Shown here: positions 10,516-22,900 of the stretch, one piece after another | How positions within the stretch are numbered: position 1 is the first letter of the stretch | How the letters are laid out: every line of letters starts with the position of its first letter | Source: Phoronis australis | Lineage: Eukaryota > Phoronida > Phoronidae | Assembly: GCA_002633005.1 (NCBI GenBank) | Contig: NMRA01000294.1 | Coordinates: forward strand, 178,948-242,947 | DNA: 64,000 nucleotides | Reading direction: 5' to 3' | Notes under the pieces: model-generated | Database searches by the model: none | Told to the model about the DNA's origin: nothing | What the model saw: the letters and a program-made list of their open reading frames with translations, nothing else | Position numbers and translations under genes: made by a program

Positions 10516-10826
10516 AGCTTAGCCTTTCATAAAAACAGTTTGATAGAACAAATTAACCAGAACTCTTCAGTATATGTGTCACTGACAAGGAAACCAAATT
10601 CAATTCCTGGGACACAAGTTTTAATTCTTGTAGTCTTAAGTACTATAGGAGACGTCCGCAGTTGAAGCTTAGTCCTCGAGTTTGGCGTCCGTACATGTAT
10701 ATCGAGTACTTTTCGGGTATACCAGAAATATTTGATTACGTGCCTCGAGTTTGTGGACCATTGGTTCCGACGTTCAGTGGTATGTGGCTAGTCGTCGTGA
10801 AAATTTGCATAGTGACCTTCTTTCAG

Positions 10827-10922
10827 AGTGTTGGCGCAAGACAATTCTTCCATAAGAAGTTCGTATTCCTCCTTGAACGATATTTCTTCTTGATTTGTTT
10901 TAACGCATATCTACACGAGCAG
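10827..10922 (+). CDS. pald1: Paladin exon: helix closing phosphatase domain 1
   Basis: The acceptor ACCTTCTTTCAG and donor CAG|GTACGT bound 32 codons ending FVFLLERYFFLICFNAYL then HEQ. Vertebrate paladin has the same LERYF-x-LILFN-x-YLHEQ block between its two phosphatase domains. The first ~10 residues (SVGARQFFHK) are less conserved, so the acceptor is slightly uncertain. Confidence 0.85.
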
Positions 10923-13900
10923 GTACGTTTGTCAATCTTAAAGTGGAACCCATTCTTATTTAATGTTACATTTGGTTATCTTGAATTTTTTCTTGTTATG
11001 AGCTGTTTCTCTGTGAGTTTTGTACCAACTAAAAATGAGAAACTAGAACTTGCATTCCCCAGATTCTGCTTTTACAAAATATATACTTTTCTAGAGTAAC
11101 GTCTTCACAGCTTTGAAGGTTTTCAGTGAATGCACAGCTTGTCGATTAAGTCCTACATAACATTAGTGGAATGATTCAAAAAACGCAGTTTTTATTAGAA
11201 GTAGTTGAAATCGCCAATTGAAACAAATTATAGTCTATAACTTTTGTCAATCTACGACAGTCTGAACGCACCTAATTACTTCGTACGTTAATTTGGCTTT
11301 TCAATCAACGCCCGACCACCAATTGATGGAACGGCAAATATACACTGTATAATCAAATGTTCGATGGTGGCTGATTCTGCTGTAAATGATTGTGCTTTCT
11401 TTTTTGTAGTATTCCAAACGATTTCAAAAGAAGTTTTCTACATGGTTAGAAAATAACCTCCATTTGTTGCGGATTCTTGGCAATTTGGGTCATTCCGAGA
11501 ATAGTGCTCACCCAGAACTACTTTCACAGGTAAATTGAGAACCTATTATGCCTTCACGCAATGTTTAGCTGTTCCTGCCAGCATGCTATAAAATATTGTT
11601 ATGCCCGTTTGATAGGTTTTTACGTTTTTATGCTCCTGTCCTTTGGCAGGCTATACGACTGACAATTTCTGGATTTCCGTCACCGGGCGTGCCACGTTTT
11701 AAAGAATTTAGCTGTCGCTGACCTTCTTTGTGTTTTTTGAGTTTCGATCAAATTTATTGGGTTCTTACTTTAATTTTTCCTTAACCTCAAACCATTTGCC
11801 GAAATTCAGTATGTTCTGGCAACAAAAAGCTATTTCCGTTTTTTTTTGTGACATTCATAAATGTGGGCGTTATTGATCCCTGCCCTTCACGATGTTGTTG
11901 CACTGGCCCTTTGGTGATTGACTCTTGCTGACTGCCGTGGAATCACCCGGACGAGTTGAGACCAGGCGAGATTTCCACACACGTGAAACCTCGAGAAAAC
12001 TCGAAATTACTCAAGACTTCGCGAGATGTTACAAAGGAAATACATGCTCGCGGTCGAACTAACTTCGCGAAATTCTTGCGTCTTCGAAACTAAGCTCGAG
12101 ATCATCGAGTCCACCACGCAGACGTAGGATTCTAGCGAAGAAGCTTAAGCCGGCTAGCCAGTATGATAAAACGCTTTGCTTGTACTACAGGACACTACAT
12201 AACGATATCTCGCGGATTCTTGCGTGATCTGTGTTTTCGAGTGGTTCTTGCGTTTGTATAACGAACAATGGGTCGGCACTGTTTTCGAAAGATATCCAGA
12301 AAACTAATTAACTAATATCAATGAAATTGACCGCAGTAGCGCATTTTATGTGACGGCCATACGCCGGCACAAATCCACTGTATTTGATGGTCATACGCCG
12401 GCACCAATCTATTGTATTTGATGGTCATACGCCGGCACCAGTCCATTGTGAGGAAGGTTCGACTTTTGAATCACACCTAATGATCATTTTGGTTTTGAAA
12501 AGCGGGTTTCTCAGTATTTGGGGGGTTTATCGCTTACAGGTGACATCATGGAACCGATTGACTGATTCCATTGAAACTTAACACACCCGTGTATGGCAAT
12601 GTACCAAATTTTGAGCGGATTCGACTACTGCAGCACACCCTAGAGCCAGAGGCATTTGTTTAAAGATAATGGCAGTTACGAGTTTTGAGCAGATTCTGAA
12701 ACGTGTTGGGCCCACTTAAGTCCATTTGCCCCTATCTGTGTGACTGTCACATTTCAGGACTGACAGTCTATGTAAAATAAAGTAGACTCTACCTACCAAT
12801 GTTGGATGCTTAGTGTTGTGTCCCTGTGTGACATTTTTGTGGAATTTGTTAGCAAGCTGTTCTTTTTTAAACTCTGTAGTTGACGTCGATTGAAACAAAG
12901 TGATGCACCAACATTCTTTATCAAATTTAACCTTTGAAGCTACGCATTGTCATCAGTTTATTTGACTCGTGTACGTTGCATGAATCTGATAGGTGTAACT
13001 GCTCATGGAAACACATGTAGTGTACCTTTTGGAGAGCAATGAGGCTGCATATCAACGCTTTTCCTTACCTTTGCAGTTTTTTGCATTGCTGTCTTTACAG
13101 CATTTGAAAGTCACTCTATCTTTGCAATTTAGATATTGTCTACACAGGTTTTAAGTTTCCTTTTTGTAATCACTTCCGCTGTAGTTGACTGACAAGATTA
13201 GGGGTGCTTTGATAGATGGCAGAGCTGATTAATTTTAAAATACAAGATGTAGATGAACTCTCCGTCAAGACTCAAAGTGATTTTAAATGACTTATCCATT
13301 TTACGTAACATGCAGAATGACCAAAACATGTTAGCAGAAACTGAGTATGATCATTGCTATCTTAAAATTATTGTTTGACCAATGTTTTGCAGCGTTATCA
13401 ATGCCTAGGGTCTTGCAACATAGGTTTTCATTTAGGCAAAAACTGTTGGTTGAAATAGTATATTGTAGCCTTTGATGGTATTTTGTGAAAATGGGAATTT
13501 CACTTATTCCCATTTTTACTTTTTACATGTGTCTAGCTTAAATGTCGCATGCACCACTGATGGAAACGCGTAATGTATCCTTAACCCCATGACGTGGATG
13601 CCGGAAATTTACATTTCTGTTGCAGGGACTCCGATCGCTTCTGGTAGATGAATATAAGGCCTTGGACATCCTCGGTACATCAAGTTACATGAACGTGTCT
13701 AACTTCCGTCAGATGCCGGGCTTGCCAGTGTATGGTGTAGCTCAACCTTCACGACAGGTATAGTACAGCTTGAGGTTGTGGGTACTACTCTCTTTCTCTC
13801 TATTAGTCAGTTAAACAAAGCAGTCCTGATGTGCTGTGGTCATTCTCTGTAATCGTACAACATCTATACAAGCATCTTTCTTGTAATACTTTAAGAGGAG

Positions 13901-16900
13901 GCTGTGTGGCCTGGTTGATAAGTGCCCGCTTTCTTTACTCGAGGTCGTGGGTTCAAGTCCCACCAGGTCACACTGCTAAACCCTTGAGCCAGGTTTCTAG
14001 CTCCTCAGCTCGGTTTTAACCATATATTAATAAAGCATAAAAATATTTCCAGGTGATCAGTGCAATTGGGCCCACATGCGAGGCCTGCGCACGTCTGATA
14101 CAACGTGTATCAGGCCGCCTGCAATTATTATTTTATTAATACTTTAAGACATATATGTTAAACTACACGTGTTTTATATGGGAGTACTATTAGCCCAGAT
14201 TGATGCACCGTGTGAGTAATTTCACTCGGTCTTCGGCCTCGTTGGGACATTACCAGATAAAATGAATTCTCGATAGGATACGCTAGAAGTATTCCTATGT
14301 ATATGGGATAATCTATATATACATGTATAATGGTGTTCGACATAATCACGGAATTTAAAGGAGAATGCCACCCGATTTAATTAGTCTGTTTTACTATCTT
14401 AATCGATCTATATCCACATCGCCTAATATACGGTCGACCTTACCTTGCCGAGAGGTGTCGCATTAACCTGTGAGGAAGGTGAGAAACAACACAGCGACGT
14501 CAGTGGTTCTTTGCAGAGTGAATGCTGCTATGTTGCGGTACACTGTTCTCGCTTGTCCGAACTATGCAGCTGCGATGAAAGCGGGTACTTTCTCGAAAAT
14601 CCAAAATGCTTAGGAAGTGGCTCGCGGTAGTGAAGAATGAAAAGTACGCTTTTAATAGCAAGTATGAGGCCGTGAAACATCTCCGTGTCTGTAGCCGGCA
14701 GTCGTGGATAGTGAGTCTGACGAATGCCGGCTTACCAAAGAACTATTCATACATTCCGTTGTCTGTGCATGTTCACGGCGCCTCTCTAGTATTTCTTGAT
14801 TATTCTAATCTGGTTCGAACTGATAGCCTGTGAAACTTAACGATCCACTTGCAAAGTCTTCGTCGGACAAACTCTCGTCTAGAAGTCGGGATTCTGTTGA
14901 CCTGCGTTATGTTTCAAAATAAAATATTCTCGCCTTAACCAATGCTTTTATAAAACTAAAACAAAGTCTGTCTCATTTCATACAATTTGTAATGCCTTTG
15001 GAGTATTCGTGAGTGCAAATGTTTTGAGAAGCCCGCAATGAATAAACCGCTGCGTTACCGGCTTCAGATGCAATAAATGTAACTGACCGGGCACCGAGGC
15101 CGTGTGAGAGCATGCTAATTTAGCGTTTGCTGACAGAAACTGTTGTGTAACAATAACTCAATTTTCTATCCCATGGCCAGGTGTAAGGGGACATCGCTCT
15201 TGTTCCATTTATGGTAATACTAGCCCGTGGTCATATGTTGCAACGATGATGTGCGAAACTGTAATAAGCGAGCTTTTAGCTTAGCTCTCCCCCTTCTCGG
15301 TGATTGCCAATCGAGTTCCCTCCATGTGTTTTCTTAGTTTCTGAGGTTTCAGTTAGCTTATTTAAAAATGATTGCCAAAAATATCTAACTAAGTAAGCAT
15401 TTTTATGCCAAATAGTCGCATTTTTTTCATTTTGAAGAAAATTTGGTAATTTCGAATTTCCCACCAAATGATGCAATGGGTCACTTGACAACCAATGGCA
15501 GTGGCGGACCACATTACACAGTTTCTTAGCTACAGCTATACTAAAGGCTATTAAATAATCAATAAAATTCTTTTGGAGATACAAAGTCATGGTGGGAACT
15601 CCTTAATCCCCATTTTCCAAAAGTTGAACTTACATGTACAAACGCGACTCACTTAGTGCACACGCTTGTCTTCAGTAGGATAATCTTGATACTCTGATGC
15701 GTGTCAAACAAGCTTTTAGCCGTAGGTAGAACATGATTTTGAAAAATAATTAAAAAGGATGTCAAAGTCATGAAATCAATTAAAGTTATCTCAAACCTTG
15801 ATGACCATTACTCTAACTCATACATCAAATTACCAGGCGGTCAATTAGTAAAAGATCAGAGATTATACAAATATGTTTAAATATTGATGTACCATTATTA
15901 TTATTTTCATTATTCCGTGAACACCTGTTTAATTCAATACTTTTTTAAGAAAATAAAATAATCCCGCGGTAGTTTTTATGACATCCATTTCAAATCAAAA
16001 TTTCTGTTTGGAATATTCGGTTACTCTATTTAGTTTTGTTTCTGTGCCAAATTAATTCAAGAAAAGTGAAATATTTTTTGTAAAAACATACGGTACGTAA
16101 AAACTTGGGGTCTAGAAGAAAATTTTGAGATTTCCGAATAGATATTAAAATTGGAAAGCTTCAATGAAATTGAACCAGCCGTTTTCGAGAACTTGTGTTC
16201 ATAAGTTTAGTTAATTAGTCGATTTGCCAGAGTGGAGTAATTGCGGAAAACATGTCGAATTTTCAAAATCTGAAGATTATCGCTTAGTAATTCGGTGAAA
16301 ACTTGTTTTTGGTCAAAATAACCTATACATGCCTTAACCATCTTTGCTATTTCAACATTCCCTGCATGCGCGCTCCAAGCCTAAAAGTGGGCGACTCGAA
16401 TTTTTGAGACTATGGCCTTTTACTGAGATTCACGGGGTACGTTCAGTGCTATGAATTAGGCATTCGCCAAATTTTGTAGTTCCTGCCTTTTTCGTGGACT
16501 TCTTTCTCGTTTTCTCCCTTTTTCGGGGTTTTTGTTTCTCTGAGGCGTACTTTTAGCCCACTTCGCCAAATGGGAGGTTCGTTCGAGCCCCCAACCCCCC
16601 AGGTGCGCGCATGCCCTGGCAATGTCAACTGAATTTGCGTTGCGGAACGTTTTCATTTTGTGACTTTTTCGAATCTGGATAACAGTTGACCTAATTTAAA
16701 AGTTAGTCAACAGAAGGTGCGATGTTTAACAGAGTCACCTGAAAGAATCAACTCGGTCACAGTCCATGATCTTAAACAAGGGAAAATGTAAAATTTTTCA
16801 TGATCTAGCTTTTAATTGAACTTGATATACTTCCATAGGAAAAGGATCAGCTATTTGTTGTTTTTACTTACACGGCAATTATAAACATTTGCTAATTTGT

Positions 16901-19900
16901 TTAAAGAGGCCTGGAAAGCGATATACGAAATAAGTTGCAATATTGAAAGTGTGTCTCGGCCACTGAAACAGAAATCAACCTGCTCACCTGGGTTTGTTAA
17001 TTTTTGTTCCTATCAAAGCATGTTCTTTTAGTTTCAAAAAAATGACCGCTTAACAGCTCGCTATTTCGTTGGTTTTTTCTCCCACAAGGCAAAACACGTC
17101 CACGTCTCCTTATTATGCGCTCACATATTTACAGTCATGTATATGTGGGTGCATATTGCCGTCATCTCTGTCTGAGCGCCAGGGCGTCCGGCGTCCGAGG
17201 CTGTATCTCCTCAACCCCTTGCAGGATCGTATTGAAATTTGGCAGGTGTATTCCTATGGGGTTGACAACATAGGGCGACGAGTTTCGGACCGACCCAAAT
17301 AACGCTGTGCCCCCTAGTGGCAATTTTAGTTTTTTGCGTTAGTCTCTGTATCTTCAAGGGTCCTCAATCGATTTTCACAAGACTTGACGCTATCCTTCCG
17401 GTTTGATACATTTTGCGCCATCTAGTGGCCATTTTTACTATTGTGTATTCATATGAATTCAACAACTAAAGATGACGACTTTCAAACGAATCCAATGAAC
17501 ACTGTGCCCCCAAGTGGCAATTTCATTTTTTCCGCTTTCCTCTGTTTCTTTGAAGTTCTTGGACGAATTTTCATGAAGTTGGGTAAATGGTTGTCTTTTA
17601 AAGAAACGGTAACATTTTCCGGTTTTCAGACGGATTCAACGTTTTTCGTGCCACCTAGTGGCCATTTTAATGTTTCCTTGTCCGTTTTTAGCGTCCGCTC
17701 TCTGTCAACCAAACCGCTCGTAGGATAATTGTGAAAATTGGCTTGTATGTTTTTAGTGTGCAGAGGATGGTTGACGATGATTTTCCGACTTCAATGTCTG
17801 TGGCGCCTTCTAGTGACAGTTTTGTTTTTCCCCTTAGCTCTATCTGATAAGTCCTCTGCAAGATCTTTATTAAATTTATATGAAGTTAACTGCAGAGGAC
17901 GACAGCTTTCATACGGATCCGACGAACGCTGTGCCCCATAGTGGCAATTTCATTTTTTCCGTTTTCCTCTTGTTTCTCTCAAGTTCCTGGACGGACTTTC
18001 ATGTAATGTGGTAAATAGGTTTCTGCTAAAAAACTGTGTCAGTTTTCTGTTTTTGATGGATTTGAAGTATTCTGCACCATCCAGTGGCCATTTTTATAAT
18101 CAAAATGAACATCCGAGACGCACACCGCTTGGAGTGCATTCGTGGGCGCATTTGAATGCTCCGCGTTGCTCTTGTTTGGTATGGCAAGACACAGACGTAG
18201 CACCTTATCCTTATATGGAAAATGTGACCTTTGTCCTCAAGCAATTTCAAGCAACCTATTGTGAGCGCATGCGCGCATTTATCATTAGTGGGAAGGAGAT
18301 TAGCTACTCTGTGGTAACCAGAGTTCTTCCTTCGCACGTATTTCAAAAATCGTGGATTGTGTGATTTTTTCTGGAAATTTACTGACGGCAAATTGAATTA
18401 CTCTGTATTAGACGTTACGAGATGGTGTTTTCTTCATGAATTATTTAAAAGATTTTTGACAAGCTTTCGCGTTCCAAGCCTCTTTAACGTATTACTTAGC
18501 CAAGGCACTAAATAGGCATACAGAAACTACCTCATGGACCGCGTACGTACACCCTGTACATGTATAACTTAGGGGCCTCCACAAACTCTTAATCAACGGA
18601 GTTAGTAGATGAGGAAAAATATGATTTTGTGCCTGCGAAAGATGAGATGAAAGTTCATGGAAATGTATGAAACGTGGAAAATTTTATACGACAGTGATTT
18701 ACTTTCCAGGGCTTGCTTAGCATGACTAAGGAGCTAAGAGGTGACAAATTTGGTCATAATAAGGTCATCTTGGTCAATCTACGTGACGACATCTCCATCG
18801 AGGGGAATGGCTTTATGCTGAGAGTGCGTGAAACAGACCAGCTTAATGTGCCCATTATCATTCCTGGAATTTGCAGTCAAAAAGTTGAGGTAACCCAACA
18901 CGCATTGCAGCTATATAGTTTGATTGTGAGTTGATGAATAAATATAGGTTATCCCACACACATACATGTAGGAGTACTAGGCCTACTGCCATATCCTATC
19001 GACATTTCCAGATGAAATGAATTCGAGATAGGATATCACAGAAGTATTCCTATGATTGTGGGATAACATATTTATCCCATATATACATGTATGGTCTTAT
19101 TTGCATCATCGCCGCAAAAATATGTTGCCGTGTGCTCCGGCTTGTTGTTATATGACGTCATATTCATGCCAAGTACGGTACCCAAGCCGGTTACGCGACA
19201 AGACATCTGTGAAAGTGTTGAATAACCAGTAAAGAGATATTTTGACTAGAACTTTCAGTTTGTGAAATATACAAGTTGAATCAGTGAACCGTTCAATAAT
19301 TTCAAGTTTGTCGAAAACTTATCCGGGAATATAAAAGTTGAAACATTCCATCAACAGTTGTGCATCAGTCACGTGTCGTTTTATGTTTGATGAATGTCTT
19401 AATTTTCTTGTTCTGCTTTCGTGTCTTAGCTTCCGGTCTGTAAATAGTAATAGAAACATTTCCCGTGTTGATCACAGTGGAAACTGTGCTGATTTGCAGA
19501 ACTTGAAGTAAGGTTTGTGTCGCAAAAACCAGATTTTACGCCACAACCGGCAGCGACGGAGAGTTGAACGCTGCATGTAGACGATTGTCTTAGTAAAAAC
19601 ACACACAATATTAGTTCGCAAGTTCCTGTTGTCGCAGAATGTGTTACTGTGTTTTTGCATCATTTATACTGCATCCCTTATTTCTTTGTCTTATTTAATT
19701 GGTTAATTCGAGTTCCTCGAGTCTCTATATATATCCCCTTCACTTGTATTACATGCTTTAGTAGTTTTCATCAGTTGATTAGTATTTGTTTCTCTGCATT
19801 GAGAGTTGTTCCTACTTATGTAACGTTTGCAGTCTTCAATATACTCGTAAAGACTCATCTCTTGTTCTGTTCCAACGAACCACTTCGTACACAGTCGAAC

Positions 19901-22900
19901 TGCATTTTTCTGTGTACCCCACATTTTGGTGCCGTGGCCCGGATCAAAATGTGGGGTACACGGTAAAAGGCGATACGACTATGTACGAAGTGGTTCGTTG
20001 GAACATATTGAAGACTGCAAACGTTACATGAGTAGGAACAACTGTCAATGCGGAGAAACAACTACTAATCAACTCACGAAACTACTAAAGCTACTGCTAC
20101 TACTCCAAGTATACAAGTGAAAGTGATATATATAGATACTACAGAAACTCGAATTAACCAATCAAATAAGACAAAGAAATAAGGTATGCAGTATTCTGAC
20201 AAACAAACGGTTCTAGAAATAGGAAGTATTGCTCAACTTCTGCATGAGGAGAAAGTGGTAGTAAACAACAGTAAGTGATGTAATACGATGACTAAACTAA
20301 ATGACGCAAAAACACAATAACACATTCTGCGACACCTCTAAAGACCTTAGCTCCCAGTGTTCATACTAGTATGCATCCATAACGAAACGTTTTCGTTGGA
20401 TTTGAATTAGATTTTTGACTGATTTTGTTGGCTGGGGACGCTATTTAATTTGACATACATGTATTTACGATGACCCAGATTAAAACTTCAGAGTCCCAAA
20501 AATAGCCCAGCCTGATCACCGTGCATCGGAATTTTCCTGCTTTTTCAGGAACAACGCCTTTGATTAATGATTTACTAGGTAAAATCATGTTAACGAGATC
20601 ATTCAAATTTGGTGTTGCACACGCGAATTTACTCCTACAGGAGACTGGCCACCAACTGTGAAATACGGCTTCGTCTACCGTTGGATTGGCTCTACTTTCC
20701 CGTATTTCACAGTTAATAACGTGACGTATACAACATCCATGTTTTCACAAATATGGGATAATGGTTGATATCCTTGATGCTCCATACGACTAGTTAAACT
20801 AAAACCTCCAATCAATGGGGTTGTACAAGGCAAAAGTGGTCCCTCTTTCGAAATCTTGCTATTCGTATATATCGAACGATCTGTTTTCAGGATTGGGAGC
20901 GCCTTTATAAAAGACATTTATTGCAAGGAGCAGCTGTTCAGGTAAGCCTGACCTCCATCTCCACTCTCATATCAGATATGTGGCTGCATCATTTTTGCTA
21001 GTATTATTACTATTGGTAGTTTTGATAGTATTTGATTTTTGTGGTTGGTTCTAAGTATTTGGTATAATGAGGAATTTTGACTCGTTACAATAAATTCTTT
21101 AACACATACGGACAGGACAAACCTCCGCACAATGTTGATTTCGAGGCCTTAGTTGTCATTAGAGATCTGCGGTCGAACACCCCTCATATTACGTTCTAGA
21201 CCCGCTAGTGAAACATCAGAGACTAAGTTTTTTGAAACATAAAGTTATTTCAATCCGGTTTGTGATGCGTGACGATTTGCACTCGGAATAACGTCATTTG
21301 GTATCAGCACTGTAAGCACTATTTCAAATCCATGAAGTGAAACTCACTTGTGTCAACGTCTATGGTACTACGGTTATCCGAAATATTCTCGTGTTTTGAC
21401 AACGCTGATGGAAATTTCGCGTGGGTCATCTTGATTATAACGTTTTGTCTACAACGAGTTACCGAGCTGGTCCCTTATAGAGCAACATGCCCCTACACGG
21501 TGTTCAAATTAGCCACTTCACTACACACGCTGCACACATGGTGTGGACGGTAATTTGGTTCCATTACAGTTGGTGTAAGGAAGGAACAATTTGAGTGTCA
21601 TGCAAATGTGATTTAATCACAAGAAGTTGTAGAAACAGCTCTTATTAAAGGCTTCACTAACAAATATACAGTAGTATGCCTCGCGGGCATCCAATCACAA
21701 TTTCGAAGGGAGAACCCTCGTAATATCGATATAAATAACATGCCGTTTTTTGTTGTTGCCGCGGACGGGGTTGTTGGGGCGTGTCACTCCAAAAATCTGT
21801 CTTCATGCTTTGGTATGAGTATTGTAGAGACACATTCATCGTACGCCAGAGGCAGCAAGCCAGGATCAAGTGACATCCGTAATATAACACAATTTTTACA
21901 ACTGTGATGAATATGCATACAGTAAAACTATCTAACCGAACTTAAGCCATATGATTTCAAAAATACGGAGAACCAGCTTTATACAGGTAAGTGGTGTAAA
22001 TCAAAAGTTGACTTCTCGAGATAAATGTGGGTTTATAGCGTCAAAACGTTTGTTAACATCACATATTGTGGAATGTGCACCTTTTCAAAACACGAATGCC
22101 TGTGCAAATGTAGCAATCAAGGTCTACTCTTGACGTTTACACACAGGTGTTTGTCGACAAAGAAAAGCCTGCCACGTTGAAGACAATAAATGATCCATAT
22201 ACCTTTAAAGATATTGTCAACTCAGTGGAGGATAGCCACCACTTGGTTTACCATCGATTTCCTGTACGGCACGAAGCTGCGTTCGATGAGAAGGTACGAA
22301 ACTATTTTCAGTATACAACCTGTACGTCAAGTTAAGTGACAGCGCTTAGGTGTACCAAAAGTGTCCGATCGATCACGAACGTTACGATGGGTTATGTGGT
22401 TTCCATTTCGTAGCGGAAAATGTCTACCGAATTTTGATAATGAAGGAGAAATACGTTGCACAGTCCCATTGATTTCTAGTGAAATCCGTTGTCTTAAATT
22501 CTTCATAACCCTTGATGTGGACATGTTCCTTTCGTAGATTGGACGCATGAGCAAATTTTTGGTCGGATCCGACTACCGGTGTCCAATTTTTACGTTTGTC
22601 TCTGTATCTTCGGAGTTTCTTAATGAATTTTCGTGAAAGAGGACGCCACTTTCACGGTTTAGAATGGAGTCGCCGTATTTTGACACAGGGGTATGTGGCA
22701 ATGAAAATGCGCCAGTTCCAGTCGATTTTCAGGCAGATCGTTCGATCACTGTAGAGCCTCTACTGGCCACTGTGTTCTCAGAAAGAGGGTGGTTCGGTAT
22801 TTTTGGAAAGAATAGCGTTTCCGACGGTACGTAGAGATTCAAAACTGATTGACGGATAGCAATCTGCCCTGTCATGAGTGGACGTTCAGATGCATTCGAC

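Noticed and set aside
13899-13973. Possible tRNA gene
   Set aside because: A- and B-box-like sequences are present, but the acceptor stem does not fold well, and the segment is the head of a 241-bp SINE with target-site duplications.
17441-18364. ORFs of 67-121 codons in array 2
   Set aside because: They are read through tandem repeat monomers on both strands and have no family features.
19649-20120. Several overlapping ORFs of 60-105 codons on both strands
   Set aside because: They mirror one another across the inverted LTR palindrome and show no pol or gag motif.
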